Shown piece after piece: positions 21,851-30,312 of a stretch of DNA of 34,354 bases. A model generated the notes under the pieces. That model was given only the letters and a program-made list of their open reading frames with translations, made no database searches and had not been told where the DNA came from. Position numbers and translations under genes: made by a program. Source of the DNA: Alphaproteobacteria bacterium (GTDB lineage: Bacteria > Pseudomonadota > Alphaproteobacteria > Rhizobiales > Beijerinckiaceae); the NCBI GenBank assembly GCA_021325385.1, contig JAJPHH010000131.1, forward strand, positions 1 to 34,354, written 5' to 3'. How positions within the stretch are numbered: position 1 is the first letter of the stretch; every line of letters starts with the position of its first letter.

Positions 21851-23094
21851 CGTCGCGTCGCCGCCAAAAGTCCGTAGAACGCGCCGAACAGCAGGAACAG
21901 ATGGCGCCAATGGTCGGTGTCGATCTGAAAGCCTTGCAAAATTTGCAAGAAGAGGCAGGACCAGACGGCGATCGTCTCGGTCTGGTAGGGCGTGCGACGA
22001 AACACCAGGCGCCAGCCGAAATAGATTGTGACCGCGGCCAGCGTGAAGAAGGCGAGGCCGCCGATCCAGCCATAGGAGGCGAAGCCGTTGATATAGACGT
22101 TGTGCGGATCGACGCCCTCGAAATGATTGCGGAATTGCAGCGGGCCGAAGCCGAAGGGCCGATCGAGCAGCATCGGGATCGATCGCAACTGATCGCCGAA
22201 TCGGCCGGTCTGGCCGACATCGTAATCCTGGCTGAGCGAGAAACGGATCACGAAGACGTCGCGCACCGCGGGAATGGAGAGCGCGATCGTCAACAGCACG
22301 GCGACGACGGCGGCGCCGAGCGCCGTGAAAAAGACGATCCGCCGCCGCAAGGCCGCCGAGCGGGTCGTGAAATAGGTGAGGCCGATCATCATCGCCGTCG
22401 ACGCCAACCAGACGCCCCAGGCGCCCCGCGAGAAGCTCAGGAACAACGCGAGCAGCATGATGTGCAGCGGCAGATGGGTGCGAAAGAAGCCTTTGCTTCG
22501 TCGCAGAAGAACGGCTTGCGACAGCCAGATCAGCGGCGGCGACAGGAACGGGCCGAGCACGTTCGGATCCTTGAAGGTGCCGGAAGCGCGGCCGTAGAGG
22601 GTGAAATGCTGGCTCAATCCGCCGATATCGAAATAGCCGAGGATGGCGGCGAGGCTGGCGAGGACGCCGGCGGCGACATAGCCCGAGCGGATGACCGCGA
22701 GCCGCTCGAGCGGCGCTTTTGCGACGAGGCCGGCGAAGAAAATCGCGGTGACCGAAATGTAGAGCGAGATCGCCGAGAACATGTAGCTCTCGCGCTGATC
22801 GACATAGGGAACGAGCGACAGCGCGCCGCCGACATTGAACAAAGCCAGGCCGACGATCAGCGGCGCCATGGCGCGATCGAAGAGAAGATCGCGCCAGCCG
22901 AAGGCCAGCAAGGCCGGGATGAACATGATTTCGTACGGCGACGGTTCGATGCTGGCGAGGGCGCCGCTGGCGACGAACAGCCAGAGCAGAGCGCGCTTGA
23001 GCTTGGCGAGCGACAGGCTGGACGAAGCTCTCCCCGCAGCCTCGCCTGCGGCGCTCGAGGCAGGGCGTTGCTTGCTCACATCGGCGGCGGTCAT
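21814..23094 (-). CDS. O-antigen ligase/polymerase family membrane protein (Wzy/WaaL-like)
   Basis: The product is 426 residues from ATG 23094 with about ten transmembrane segments. A Wzy_C/O-antigen ligase signature follows the large periplasmic loop: GRASGTFKDPNVLGPFLSPP before a LFLSFSRGAWGVWL segment, and the late SIPMLLDRPFGFGPLQFRNH ... DPHNVYINGFASYGWIGGLA, with the HN-Y motif typical of the family. In an exopolysaccharide context it would polymerise lipid-linked repeats at the periplasmic face. The frame is open far upstream, but the region before 23094 translates a palindromic repeat, so the internal ATG is preferred. The C-terminus comes from another repeat. It is separated by 140 bp from the initiating transferase gene. 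Confidence 0.87.
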   Translation of the reverse strand: MTAADVSKQRPASSAAGEAAGRASSSLSLAKLKRALLWLFVASGALASIEPSPYEIMFIPALLAFGWRDLLFDRAMAPLIVGLALFNVGGALSLVPYVDQRESYMFSAISLYISVTAIFFAGLVAKAPLERLAVIRSGYVAAGVLASLAAILGYFDIGGLSQHFTLYGRASGTFKDPNVLGPFLSPPLIWLSQAVLLRRSKGFFRTHLPLHIMLLALFLSFSRGAWGVWLASTAMMIGLTYFTTRSAALRRRIVFFTALGAAVVAVLLTIALSIPAVRDVFVIRFSLSQDYDVGQTGRFGDQLRSIPMLLDRPFGFGPLQFRNHFEGVDPHNVYINGFASYGWIGGLAFFTLAAVTIYFGWRLVFRRTPYQTETIAVWSCLFLQILQGFQIDTDHWRHLFLLFGAFYGLLAATRRLSRLQEGERSG

Positions 23095-23120
23095 TGCGGA
23101 CAGTTCGACAGACGGCGTCC

Positions 23121-23205
23121 TGTCATTCCCGCGAAAGCGGGAACCCTGACTGAGCCAACCCCGAAGCGCCGTGGTTCTCTGGATTCCCGCTGTCGCGGGA
23201 ATGAC
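23121..23205. repeat. REP-type doublet (same family as 5451-5533)
   Basis: GTCATTCCCGCGAAAGCGGGAA (about 23122-23143) and an inverted GGATTCCCGCTGTCGCGGGAATGAC (23181-23205) face each other. Both are recognisable copies of the 28-bp element near 5.5 kb, here with mismatches. It lies between the initiating transferase and O-antigen ligase genes. Confidence 0.85.
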
Positions 23206-23234
23206 ACGAAGGTACGATCGAAACGAGTCATCCG

Positions 23235-24764
23235 CTAATACGCGTTCTTCGTCTTGATCAGCGAATAGGGCGTGAGCGCGAGAATGTAGAGGTCGAGCAG
23301 GATCGACCAGTTCTCGATATAGTAGAGATCGTGCTCGACGCGCTGCTGGATTTTCTCCGGCGTGTCGGTCTCGCCGCGCCAGCCATTGATCTGGGCCCAG
23401 CCGGTAATGCCCGGCTTGACGCGATGACGGGCGAAATAGCCGTCGACGACCTCGTCGTATTGGCGGTCCGCGGCCTTGGCGTAGACGGCGTGCGGCCGCG
23501 GTCCGACCAGCGAGAGATCGCCCTTGAACACGACGTTGAAGAGTTGCGGCAATTCGTCGAGCGAAGTCTTGCGGATGAAGCGGCCGACGCGGGTCACGCG
23601 CCGATCGTCCTTGGTGACGAGCTTGGCCGCATTCGCATCCGTTTGATCGACGTACATCGATCGGAACTTGAAGACTTCGATCAGCTCGTTGTTGAAGCCG
23701 TATCGCTTCTGGCGGAAAAGGACCGGTCCCGGCGAATCGAGCTTGACCGCTATGGCCGTGGCGAGCAGCACCGGCGACAGCGCGATCAGGGCCAGCGTTC
23801 CGACGATCTTGTCGAAAGCCAGCTTGATGACCACGTCCCAATCGGCGATCGGCTTGTCGAGAATGTCGAGGACCGGCACCTGGCCGACATAAGAATAGGA
23901 GCGCGGCCGGAAGCGCAGCCGATTGGCGTGGGCGGCGAGTCGAATGTCGATCGGCAGAACCCAAAGCTTGCGCAGCATTTCGAGGATGCGCTGCTCGGCT
24001 GTGATCGGCAGGGCGAAGATGACGAGATCGATGCGCGTGTGGCGGGCGAACTCGACGAGGTCGTCGACATTGCCGAGCTTGGGGAAGCCCTCGACGGTTT
24101 CCGGCGCGCGGTCGTCGCCGCGATCGTCGAACACGCCGAGCATCTTGATTTCGGAATTCTTCGCCGCGGCGAGATCGCGCAGCAATTCGCGGCCGAATTC
24201 GCCGCCGCCGACGACCACCGTGCGCTTGTCGAGCCGTCCGGCGCGAACCAGGCTCAAAGTGACCCGCGACAGGATCGCTCGGCTGACCGCCAGCGTGACG
24301 AGGCCGAGCAGGAACCAGAAGGCGGTCCAAACGCGCGAGACGGCGCCGTCGAGCTTCAGGAAAAAGATCGCGGCGAAGACGATCAGAAAGACGAAAGACC
24401 AGCCGCCGGCGATCCGGAAGACTTGCCGGATCGGCTGGCGGAACGCCGTCGGGTGATAGGTCTGCAAGCCCTGGAACACGACGAGCGACAGAACCGCCAC
24501 CGCCACAGCGATAATGAAATAGCTGGCGGAATAACCGACGCTCGGCGCCACATAGAAGCGATGAACCAGAACCGCCGTGGCGACGATGATGACGAATTCG
24601 ACGGCCCGGACGAAACCGGCGAGGACGATCGGCGAGTAGGGCGGCTTGGCCGGCTCGGCGGCGAGCGCCTCGAGCAGCTTGGCTCGCGTCGCCGGAGCTT
24701 GGCCGGCGGGCGAGGGCTGCGGGGCCGAAGCGGCGCGCAACTCCTTTGTCGAAAAAGATCTCAT
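23235..24764 (-). CDS. Undecaprenyl-phosphate glycosylphosphotransferase (initiating enzyme)
   Basis: The 509-residue protein starts at ATG 24764. It has about four N-terminal hydrophobic segments, a CoA-binding-like Rossmann region (KRTVVVGGGEFGRELLRDL), a fifth hydrophobic segment (KIVGTLALIALSPVLLATA) and the bacterial sugar transferase domain: VLFRQKRYGFNNELIEVFKF, RSMYVD, RKTSLDELPQLFNV, GDLSLVGPRPH and RHRVKPGITGWAQINGWRG. This family transfers a hexose 1-phosphate (often glucose) to undecaprenyl phosphate, the first step of exopolysaccharide repeat assembly. Its stop lies 140 bp before the O-antigen ligase, and its start overlaps the stop of the glycosyltransferase gene (ATGA). Confidence 0.93.
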   Translation of the reverse strand: MRSFSTKELRAASAPQPSPAGQAPATRAKLLEALAAEPAKPPYSPIVLAGFVRAVEFVIIVATAVLVHRFYVAPSVGYSASYFIIAVAVAVLSLVVFQGLQTYHPTAFRQPIRQVFRIAGGWSFVFLIVFAAIFFLKLDGAVSRVWTAFWFLLGLVTLAVSRAILSRVTLSLVRAGRLDKRTVVVGGGEFGRELLRDLAAAKNSEIKMLGVFDDRGDDRAPETVEGFPKLGNVDDLVEFARHTRIDLVIFALPITAEQRILEMLRKLWVLPIDIRLAAHANRLRFRPRSYSYVGQVPVLDILDKPIADWDVVIKLAFDKIVGTLALIALSPVLLATAIAVKLDSPGPVLFRQKRYGFNNELIEVFKFRSMYVDQTDANAAKLVTKDDRRVTRVGRFIRKTSLDELPQLFNVVFKGDLSLVGPRPHAVYAKAADRQYDEVVDGYFARHRVKPGITGWAQINGWRGETDTPEKIQQRVEHDLYYIENWSILLDLYILALTPYSLIKTKNAY

Positions 24765-25975
24765 GGCGCAGTCGGGGTCGTCGAAGGCGTCTTTTCGGCG
24801 GCTTGGCCGGCCGGCCGCGGCTGACGGCGCAGCAACGCCGCGCGGTAGCCGTCCATCACCGAATCGACCATGCTCTTGATCGAGAAATTGGCGGCGACGT
24901 ACGTCGCGAGGTCGGCGCATTGCCGCTGGCGCTCGGCGTCGGCGAGGCTCAGCGCCGACAGAATGCGGCCGCACAGATTGGCGGCGTCGTCGCAAGGACC
25001 GAGCCGGTCGGCATAGGGACCGAAAATTTCCGGAATGCCGCCGACATTGGTGGCGACGATCGGCAGGCGCGCAGCCGCGGCTTCGAGGAGCACGTAAGGC
25101 AGCGATTCGGCGCGCGACGGCGCGACGAGCAGCCGGCCGAGCCGGAAGGCCTGGCGCGTCGGCATAGGCCCGACAAAGGAAATTTGCCGGGCGACCCCGA
25201 GCCGTTGCGCTTCGGCGGTCAAGACTTCCTTATCCGGGCCGGAGCCGACCAACACGGCGCGAAGCGGGCTGCCCAGGGCGGAGGCGCGCGCCACCGCCTC
25301 GAGCAGCGTGTCGATGCCTTTAGCGGCGCGCAATTCGCCGACATAGAGAAGATCGGCGGCGTCCGGCGCCGGCTCGATCGGCTCGAATTCGGCGGGGCCG
25401 ACGCCATTTGCAACGACCCGTTTCAAGCCGCGCTCGCCGCCGACATAGCTCTGGTAGCGGCGGGCGATATAGGCGCTTTCGAAAAGGAACACGTCGGTCG
25501 CCAGGCTCAAGAGCTTCTCGATCGCCATGTAGAGGCGATGCTCCGCCGTCCCGGGCTGGTAGTTGAAGCTGCCGCCATGCGGCGTATAGGCCCGCGCCGG
25601 TCCGTTCGGGCCGGCGAAAAATGCCGGCGCGCGCGCGTAGAGTCCGCCTTTTGAGCCATGGCCATGGACGATGTCGGGCTTGAGACGGCGCGAGACCGCA
25701 ATGAATTTCATCATCGCGCCGATATCGCTGATATGCGGGCTGCGCTTGATGGGGCAGCCATGCACGCCGAGACTCAAGCCCGCCTTGATGCGGGCGAGGG
25801 CGGGCGCGACATTATCGCCGCGAAACGCGCTGTCGTAGAAAAGGCCGACTTCGTGCCCGCGCTCGGCCTGCTCGGCGGCGAGATCGACGACATGACGGAA
25901 CAAGCCGCCGAGCGGCGCGCGGAAGACATGGATAATGCGCAATTTGCGGCCGTCGAGACCGCGGACGGCTGTCAT
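24761..25975 (-). CDS. Glycosyltransferase family 4
   Basis: This 404-residue GT-B fold protein begins KLRIIHVFRAPLGGLFRHVV, the usual GT4 acceptor loop, and has a C-terminal nucleotide-sugar domain: LLYVGELRAAKGIDTLLEAV, RAVLVGSGPDKEVL, ISFVGPMPTR and the E-x7-E motif in APSRAESLPYVLLEAAAARL. It should add a sugar to the lipid-linked repeat at the cytoplasmic membrane face. The start has CAGGAG about 8 bases upstream. Its stop overlaps the start of the initiating transferase gene by four bases, so the two are co-translated. The sugar specificity cannot be read. It is separated by about 45 bp from the Wza-like gene upstream in the same operon. Confidence 0.92.
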   Translation of the reverse strand: MTAVRGLDGRKLRIIHVFRAPLGGLFRHVVDLAAEQAERGHEVGLFYDSAFRGDNVAPALARIKAGLSLGVHGCPIKRSPHISDIGAMMKFIAVSRRLKPDIVHGHGSKGGLYARAPAFFAGPNGPARAYTPHGGSFNYQPGTAEHRLYMAIEKLLSLATDVFLFESAYIARRYQSYVGGERGLKRVVANGVGPAEFEPIEPAPDAADLLYVGELRAAKGIDTLLEAVARASALGSPLRAVLVGSGPDKEVLTAEAQRLGVARQISFVGPMPTRQAFRLGRLLVAPSRAESLPYVLLEAAAARLPIVATNVGGIPEIFGPYADRLGPCDDAANLCGRILSALSLADAERQRQCADLATYVAANFSIKSMVDSVMDGYRAALLRRQPRPAGQAAEKTPSTTPTAP

Positions 25976-26021
25976 CGCCGCACTCCTGGATTTCTCCGAG
26001 GTCCGGCAATAGCGCGATAAG

Positions 26022-26579
26022 CTAAAAGAAACGTTCCCGAACGGTGATCGTATCGCCGGGTCTTACCGGGAAAGTCAGCGGCTCCCACGCGGTGATCAGC
26101 CGCCCATTGACCATCCGGGTCACGTCGGCGCCCGCCTGGTAGCCCCGGGGCGAGAAGCCGCCGGCGATCGCCACCGCGCTCTGGATCGTCAGGCCGCTGA
26201 CGTAAGGATATTGGCCAGCGGTCTGAACCTCGCCGAGCACGAAAAACGGCCGGAAAGCCTCGACTTCGACCGAGACGCGCGGATCGCGGATATAGCCGTT
26301 GCGCAGCTTGGCGGCGATCTCCCCTTCGAGCTCCGCGGTGGTCAGCCCATAGGCTCTGACAAGGCCGATCAGCGGCATCGAGATGTTGCCGGCGGGATCG
26401 ACCGAAAAGGAATTCGAGAGCGAATCCTGGCCGAAGACGATGACGCGCACGCGGTCGCCGCTGGCGAGCTGATAAGGCGCATTGAACTGGGCGCGGAAAA
26501 GCTGAGCGCCGTAAGGCGGCGCGCAGCCGGCGAGCGCGGCGGCGACGAGGAGGACGAGAGCGGAGCACAACCTTCGCAT
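26022..26579 (-). CDS. Polysaccharide export lipoprotein (Wza/ExoF/GumB-like)
   Basis: The 185-residue product begins with a lipoprotein signal (VLLVAAALAGCAPP, lipobox LAGC at the modified cysteine). The Poly_export domain follows: YQLASGDRVRVIVFGQDSLS, FSVDPAGNISMPLIGLVRA, GLTTAELEGEIAAKL, then the SLBB-type FFVLGEVQTAGQYPYVSGLT, IQSAVAIAGGF. It is short, lacking the extra SLBB repeats and C-terminal helix of E. coli Wza, as is common for GumB or alphaproteobacterial homologues. Expected location is the outer membrane, forming the export channel with the Wzc-like partner. It is divergent from that gene with 169 bp between, so a common control region is likely. Confidence 0.92.
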   Translation of the reverse strand: MRRLCSALVLLVAAALAGCAPPYGAQLFRAQFNAPYQLASGDRVRVIVFGQDSLSNSFSVDPAGNISMPLIGLVRAYGLTTAELEGEIAAKLRNGYIRDPRVSVEVEAFRPFFVLGEVQTAGQYPYVSGLTIQSAVAIAGGFSPRGYQAGADVTRMVNGRLITAWEPLTFPVRPGDTITVRERFF

Positions 26580-26748
26580 GAACTTGAAAACCGCGCCCGA
26601 ATTCTGACGACCGCTCCTGTCTATCGAGCTATGGTTAACGAAAAGCCAATGAGCGGCGACAAGCCGCGCGACGCCTTCCTCCGCTTAACCCCCCGGCAAC
26701 CTTAATCGCGGATAAACGCGCTGGCCTTCGCGCCGGCGGAGTGAAGAG

Positions 26749-28899
26749 ATGAGTGTCGAATGGGCGGAAAACCAGGCTTCTGGCGGCGAGGCGATCGACT
26801 TGCCGAAATTGTGGCGCGCGGTCGCCCGCCGGAAGTGGTGGATCATCGTCCCGACCGCGCTCGCCTTCCTCGCTTCGCTTGCGGTCATCGTCCTGGTTCA
26901 TCCGCGCTATACCGGCGTCGCCAAGGTTCTGTTGGAAAACCAAGAGAGCTATTTCACCAGGCCTGACAAAGCGGCCCTGGAGCAGACGCCCGCGCCTGAT
27001 CCCGAGGCCGTGCAGAGCCAGGCCGAAGCGATCATGTCGACGGCGCTGGCGCGCAAGGCGATCGTCAAGCTCGACCTCGCCAATCGGCCCGAATTCAATC
27101 CGGCCGCGGCGCCGGGCCCGCTGCAGACTTTTCTATCGATGGTCGGCCTCTCCCGTCAGCCGCCGCCCGGACGTACGACCGAAGATCGCCTCGTCGACAC
27201 GTTCCTTCAGCATCTGAACGCCTTTCCGGTCGCCAAGACGCGCGTGCTGCAGATCGAGTTCACCTCGCAAGACGCCGAATTCGCCGCCCGCGGCGCCAAC
27301 GTGGTCGCTCAGCTCTTTCTCGATCAGAGGGAGGAGGCGAAAAAGGACGCGGCGAAGTCCGCCAGCGCCTGGCTCGCGGGCAAGATCACCGAATTGCGCG
27401 CCAAGGTCGCTGACGCCGACGCCAAGGTCGAGGCGTTTCGCGCCCAATCGGGCCTGCTGTCGACCGCCAACAATCTGACCGCGCCGAGCCAGCAGCTTTC
27501 GGACATCAACGCGCAACTCGCCGCGGCCCGCAGCGCGCAAGCGAGCGCGCAGGCCAAGGCGCAGATGCTGCGCAACCTCGCCAAGCAGGGACGACTCAGC
27601 GAAGATCCCGATCTCGCCCGCGACGAGACGCTGCGCCGGCTGACCGAACAGCGCGTCACGTTGAAAGCGCAGATCGCGCAAGAATCGCGCACCCTCTTGC
27701 CGGAACATCCGCGCATGAAGGCGCTCGCCGCGCAACTGGCGGAGCTCGATTCCGAGATTCGCCTCGCCGCCGAGAAGTCGGCGCGAGCCTTGGAGAACGA
27801 GGCGCGCCTCGCCGGCGAGCAGGTCGAGAGCTTGCAGGCGACGCTCGCCGCGCAGGCCAAAACGGTCGCCGCGGGCGATCAAGACAATGTGCAGTTGCGC
27901 GCGCTGCAGCTCGACGCCAACGCCGCCCGCGACCAGCTCGAATCCTATCTGCAGAAATACCGCGAGGCGATCGCTCGGGACGCGGACAACGCCGCGCCGG
28001 CCGACGCTCGCGTGATCGCGCCGGCCAACGAGCCGCGCTATCCGACCTTCCCGAAGAAAATTCCGACCTTGCTGCTCGGCACGTTGGCCGGCTTCCTGCT
28101 CTCGGCCGGAATCGTCGTCTCGAGCGCGCTGCTCGAAGAAGGGGAGGGCGCGCCTCTGCGGCGACCGTCGCCGCGCGTCCGGATCGAGCCGTCGATCGCG
28201 CGTCAGGCGCCGGCGGGGCGCAGGACAGCCGTTCGCCCGCCGCCGCTGCCAGCGGGGGACGCCGAGCGCGAGGCCGCCGAGCGCGACGCCGCGGCGGAGG
28301 AGCTTGCAGGCGGCGCGCTCGCCGGGCTCCGCGGCCTGATCGAGCATGTCGAAGGCCAGAATCGGCCGGGCGAGACGCGCTTTGCGCTGCTCGCCGGCGA
28401 CGGCGTCGGCGCGAGCCGCAGGATGGCGCTGGATCTCGGCCGCGCCCTCGCCGCGAAAGGCCGCGCGGTGCTGGTCGATCTCGAGCCGGGACCGCAAATT
28501 TGGCTGAGGGACGCAATCGGCGGCGAGGGCCAAGACCTTGCCGGTCTCAGCGACGTCCTTTCGGGCGCCGCGACTTTCGATCAGGCGCTGCATCGCGACG
28601 CGTCCTCGCGGCTCGACATCGTCGCGGCGGGCGGCGATCGCGCGGCGCTCGCCGACGGCCTCGACGAGGCGCTCGTCGCCTTGGCGGAAAATTACGATTT
28701 CGTCGTCGCGCATGCCGCCGATTGGCGCGACCAGGCGGCGCGGATCGCGGCCGAACTGATCCGCGAGATGATCGTCATCGCCGGAGAGCGGCGGTTGCAG
28801 CGCCTTGTCGATGAAGCGCAGGCCGAGCTCGGCGCCTCCTGCGCCGTCGTCGGCTGCGTCGCGGCCGATCGGCGCGCGCGATTCGAACGGGCGGCGTGA
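26749..28899 (+). CDS. Polysaccharide co-polymerase (Wzc/GumC/ExoP-like) with degenerate P-loop
   Basis: The 716-residue protein has an N-terminal Wzz domain with TM1 (WWIIVPTALAFLASLAVIVL, about 28-48) and a long periplasmic region with heptad coiled coils (roughly 190-400). TM2 (about 438-462, TLLLGTLAGFLLSAGIVVSS) follows a PTFPKKIPT motif. The cytoplasmic C-terminus keeps the BY-kinase/ParA fold outline, but the Walker A position reads AGDGVGASRRMALDLG (about 547-562) without the GK(S/T) lysine; a VLVDLEPG follows, and no Tyr-rich tail exists (ends RRARFERAA). ATP binding and tyrosine kinase activity are therefore doubtful. It should set chain length and couple to the Wza-like lipoprotein, which is encoded divergently. 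The start has GGAG upstream. Confidence 0.88.
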   Translation: MSVEWAENQASGGEAIDLPKLWRAVARRKWWIIVPTALAFLASLAVIVLVHPRYTGVAKVLLENQESYFTRPDKAALEQTPAPDPEAVQSQAEAIMSTALARKAIVKLDLANRPEFNPAAAPGPLQTFLSMVGLSRQPPPGRTTEDRLVDTFLQHLNAFPVAKTRVLQIEFTSQDAEFAARGANVVAQLFLDQREEAKKDAAKSASAWLAGKITELRAKVADADAKVEAFRAQSGLLSTANNLTAPSQQLSDINAQLAAARSAQASAQAKAQMLRNLAKQGRLSEDPDLARDETLRRLTEQRVTLKAQIAQESRTLLPEHPRMKALAAQLAELDSEIRLAAEKSARALENEARLAGEQVESLQATLAAQAKTVAAGDQDNVQLRALQLDANAARDQLESYLQKYREAIARDADNAAPADARVIAPANEPRYPTFPKKIPTLLLGTLAGFLLSAGIVVSSALLEEGEGAPLRRPSPRVRIEPSIARQAPAGRRTAVRPPPLPAGDAEREAAERDAAAEELAGGALAGLRGLIEHVEGQNRPGETRFALLAGDGVGASRRMALDLGRALAAKGRAVLVDLEPGPQIWLRDAIGGEGQDLAGLSDVLSGAATFDQALHRDASSRLDIVAAGGDRAALADGLDEALVALAENYDFVVAHAADWRDQAARIAAELIREMIVIAGERRLQRLVDEAQAELGASCAVVGCVAADRRARFERAA

Positions 28900-28979
28900 C
28901 TCCTGCGCCGCCAAGCGAGCAGGGCGGAGGCGCCGAGGCGTCGCAAGACAAGCTCCAAACTCGGCGGCCCGTCGCGGCG

Positions 28980-30209
28980 CTATGCTCGGTTGCGGCGCCC
29001 CGCTTCGCGGAGACGGATGTTTTTCCGCAAGCGTTGCGCCAGCGACCACGCCCAAGGCCGGCGCTTGATCCAGCGCTTCGCGCGGCGCGCGAGCGTAAAA
29101 CCGATGCTGGCGAGGCGGCCCTTCGCCGTGAAGGCGAGCGCGGCGTCGAAGAGGGGCTCCCTGATTTCGCAGCAGACGTCCTTATAGCGCGCTTCGCCGA
29201 CGCCGAGGTCGAACATCTGAAAACCGCGATCATGCAGATCGCGGACGATATCGAGGATCAACCATTCGCCCGGGCTCGACCGCGCGATCTCGACGTCTTG
29301 GTCGTACGAAGTGACGATCCCGCAATAGCGGCGGGCATGGGCCATGCCGCCGAACACTGCGACAATGCGCTCGCCGCAGCGAAGCACGCGCAGCTCGATC
29401 ATCGCGCGCCCGGCGGCAAGGCCGTCGTGCGCCGCCGTTTCGAGAAACTGCACCGCGGCCCTGTCGCTAAAGTCATTGGCCACGCCCGCCGCCTTGGCGC
29501 GCGCCTCTTTCTGCGCAAAAAAGGCGGCGAGCGCTTCCCGCGCCGCCGCATCGTCGCGCGCGACCGACGACGAAACTGGCCCGAGCGTCTCCAAGCGGCG
29601 GATTTTCTTGCGCAGTTTTTTCTGCGCCGATTTCGAATAGTGCGCCGCGAACCAGTCGGCGAAATCGCCGCGGATCTGCGTCGCATGGGCGAAGCTCGGG
29701 CTCGGCTGCCCGCCCAGAGCGGCGAACGGATTGGCCGAGCCTCGCCAAGTCTGCGGCTGATTGGTGAAGAAGAACGCGTCGAGCCGCTCGGCCCGGGCGA
29801 CGCGCCGCAACAGATCGGCGACCTCGGCGCGATCGACGGCGAGGCCGGCGCGGAACACGCCCATGTGAAAATTGGCGTGCTTGCCGCCGACGAATTCGGC
29901 GATGCGCAGCCCGGGCCGGGATCGAACCGCGAGCGGCAGAAGCGCGGTGGTTCGGCCGCGCTCGTCGCGTATGACGACGATCAACGGCTCCAGTTTTTGC
30001 GCGCGGCCGATCGTGCGCAGCCACAGTTCGACGAAGTCCAGGCTTTGGTAGGGCGTGGCCAGGCCGTCGGCGTAGATTTCCGCCCACGCGTCGCCGGCGT
30101 CGCGCGGATCGCGAAAGACGTCGAAGGCGGCGAAGGCGCGCGCCGCGCCGTCGCGCCGGCGCGCGGCGGCGAATCCCGTCGCGCTCGCGAGGTCATGCGC
30201 GTTGCTCAA
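28980..30209 (-). CDS. CelD/BcsL-type acetyltransferase (GNAT/FemAB-like)
   Basis: This 409-residue soluble protein has the layout of the CelD/BcsL acetyltransferase domain (Acetyltransf_6). Segments include PYQSLDFVELWLRTIGRAQK, LEPLIVVIRDERGRTTALLP, IAEFVGGKHANFHMGVFRAG, SKSAQKKLRKKIRRLETLG, ELRVLRCGERIVAVFGGMAH, SPGEWLILDIVRDLHDRGF and MFDLGVGEARYK. These two-domain GNAT proteins often modify polysaccharides. The start codon is TTG (30209), chosen because AAGGA sits 7-11 bases upstream and no ATG precedes the conserved region. It lies in the polysaccharide cluster, divergent from a deacetylase gene, so acetyl-group editing of the product is plausible. Confidence 0.85.
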   Translation of the reverse strand: MSNAHDLASATGFAAARRRDGAARAFAAFDVFRDPRDAGDAWAEIYADGLATPYQSLDFVELWLRTIGRAQKLEPLIVVIRDERGRTTALLPLAVRSRPGLRIAEFVGGKHANFHMGVFRAGLAVDRAEVADLLRRVARAERLDAFFFTNQPQTWRGSANPFAALGGQPSPSFAHATQIRGDFADWFAAHYSKSAQKKLRKKIRRLETLGPVSSSVARDDAAAREALAAFFAQKEARAKAAGVANDFSDRAAVQFLETAAHDGLAAGRAMIELRVLRCGERIVAVFGGMAHARRYCGIVTSYDQDVEIARSSPGEWLILDIVRDLHDRGFQMFDLGVGEARYKDVCCEIREPLFDAALAFTAKGRLASIGFTLARRAKRWIKRRPWAWSLAQRLRKNIRLREAGRRNRA

Positions 30210-30312
30210 GAGCCATTCCTTGCCGGCCGGACGCCGAACCCTCGCGCAAATTGGTCAACGCACCCTTACGGCCATAAAGCTCTTGGCAATCTCGCTCTGC
30301 TAGGCCGGCCGC

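Noticed and set aside
23095-24330. Upstream extension of the O-antigen ligase frame to 838 codons
   Set aside because: The extra part translates a REP-type repeat and the antisense frame of the initiating transferase; the internal ATG at 23094 fits the family.
26646-26705. TTAA-containing stretch upstream of the Wzc-like gene as a CtrA site
   Set aside because: The two TTAA elements are 13 bases apart, not 7, and the gene is not a known CtrA target.
27133-29055. 640-codon minus-strand open frame opposite the Wzc-like gene
   Set aside because: It is the antisense of a gene with clear transmembrane and coiled-coil structure; there is no supporting motif.
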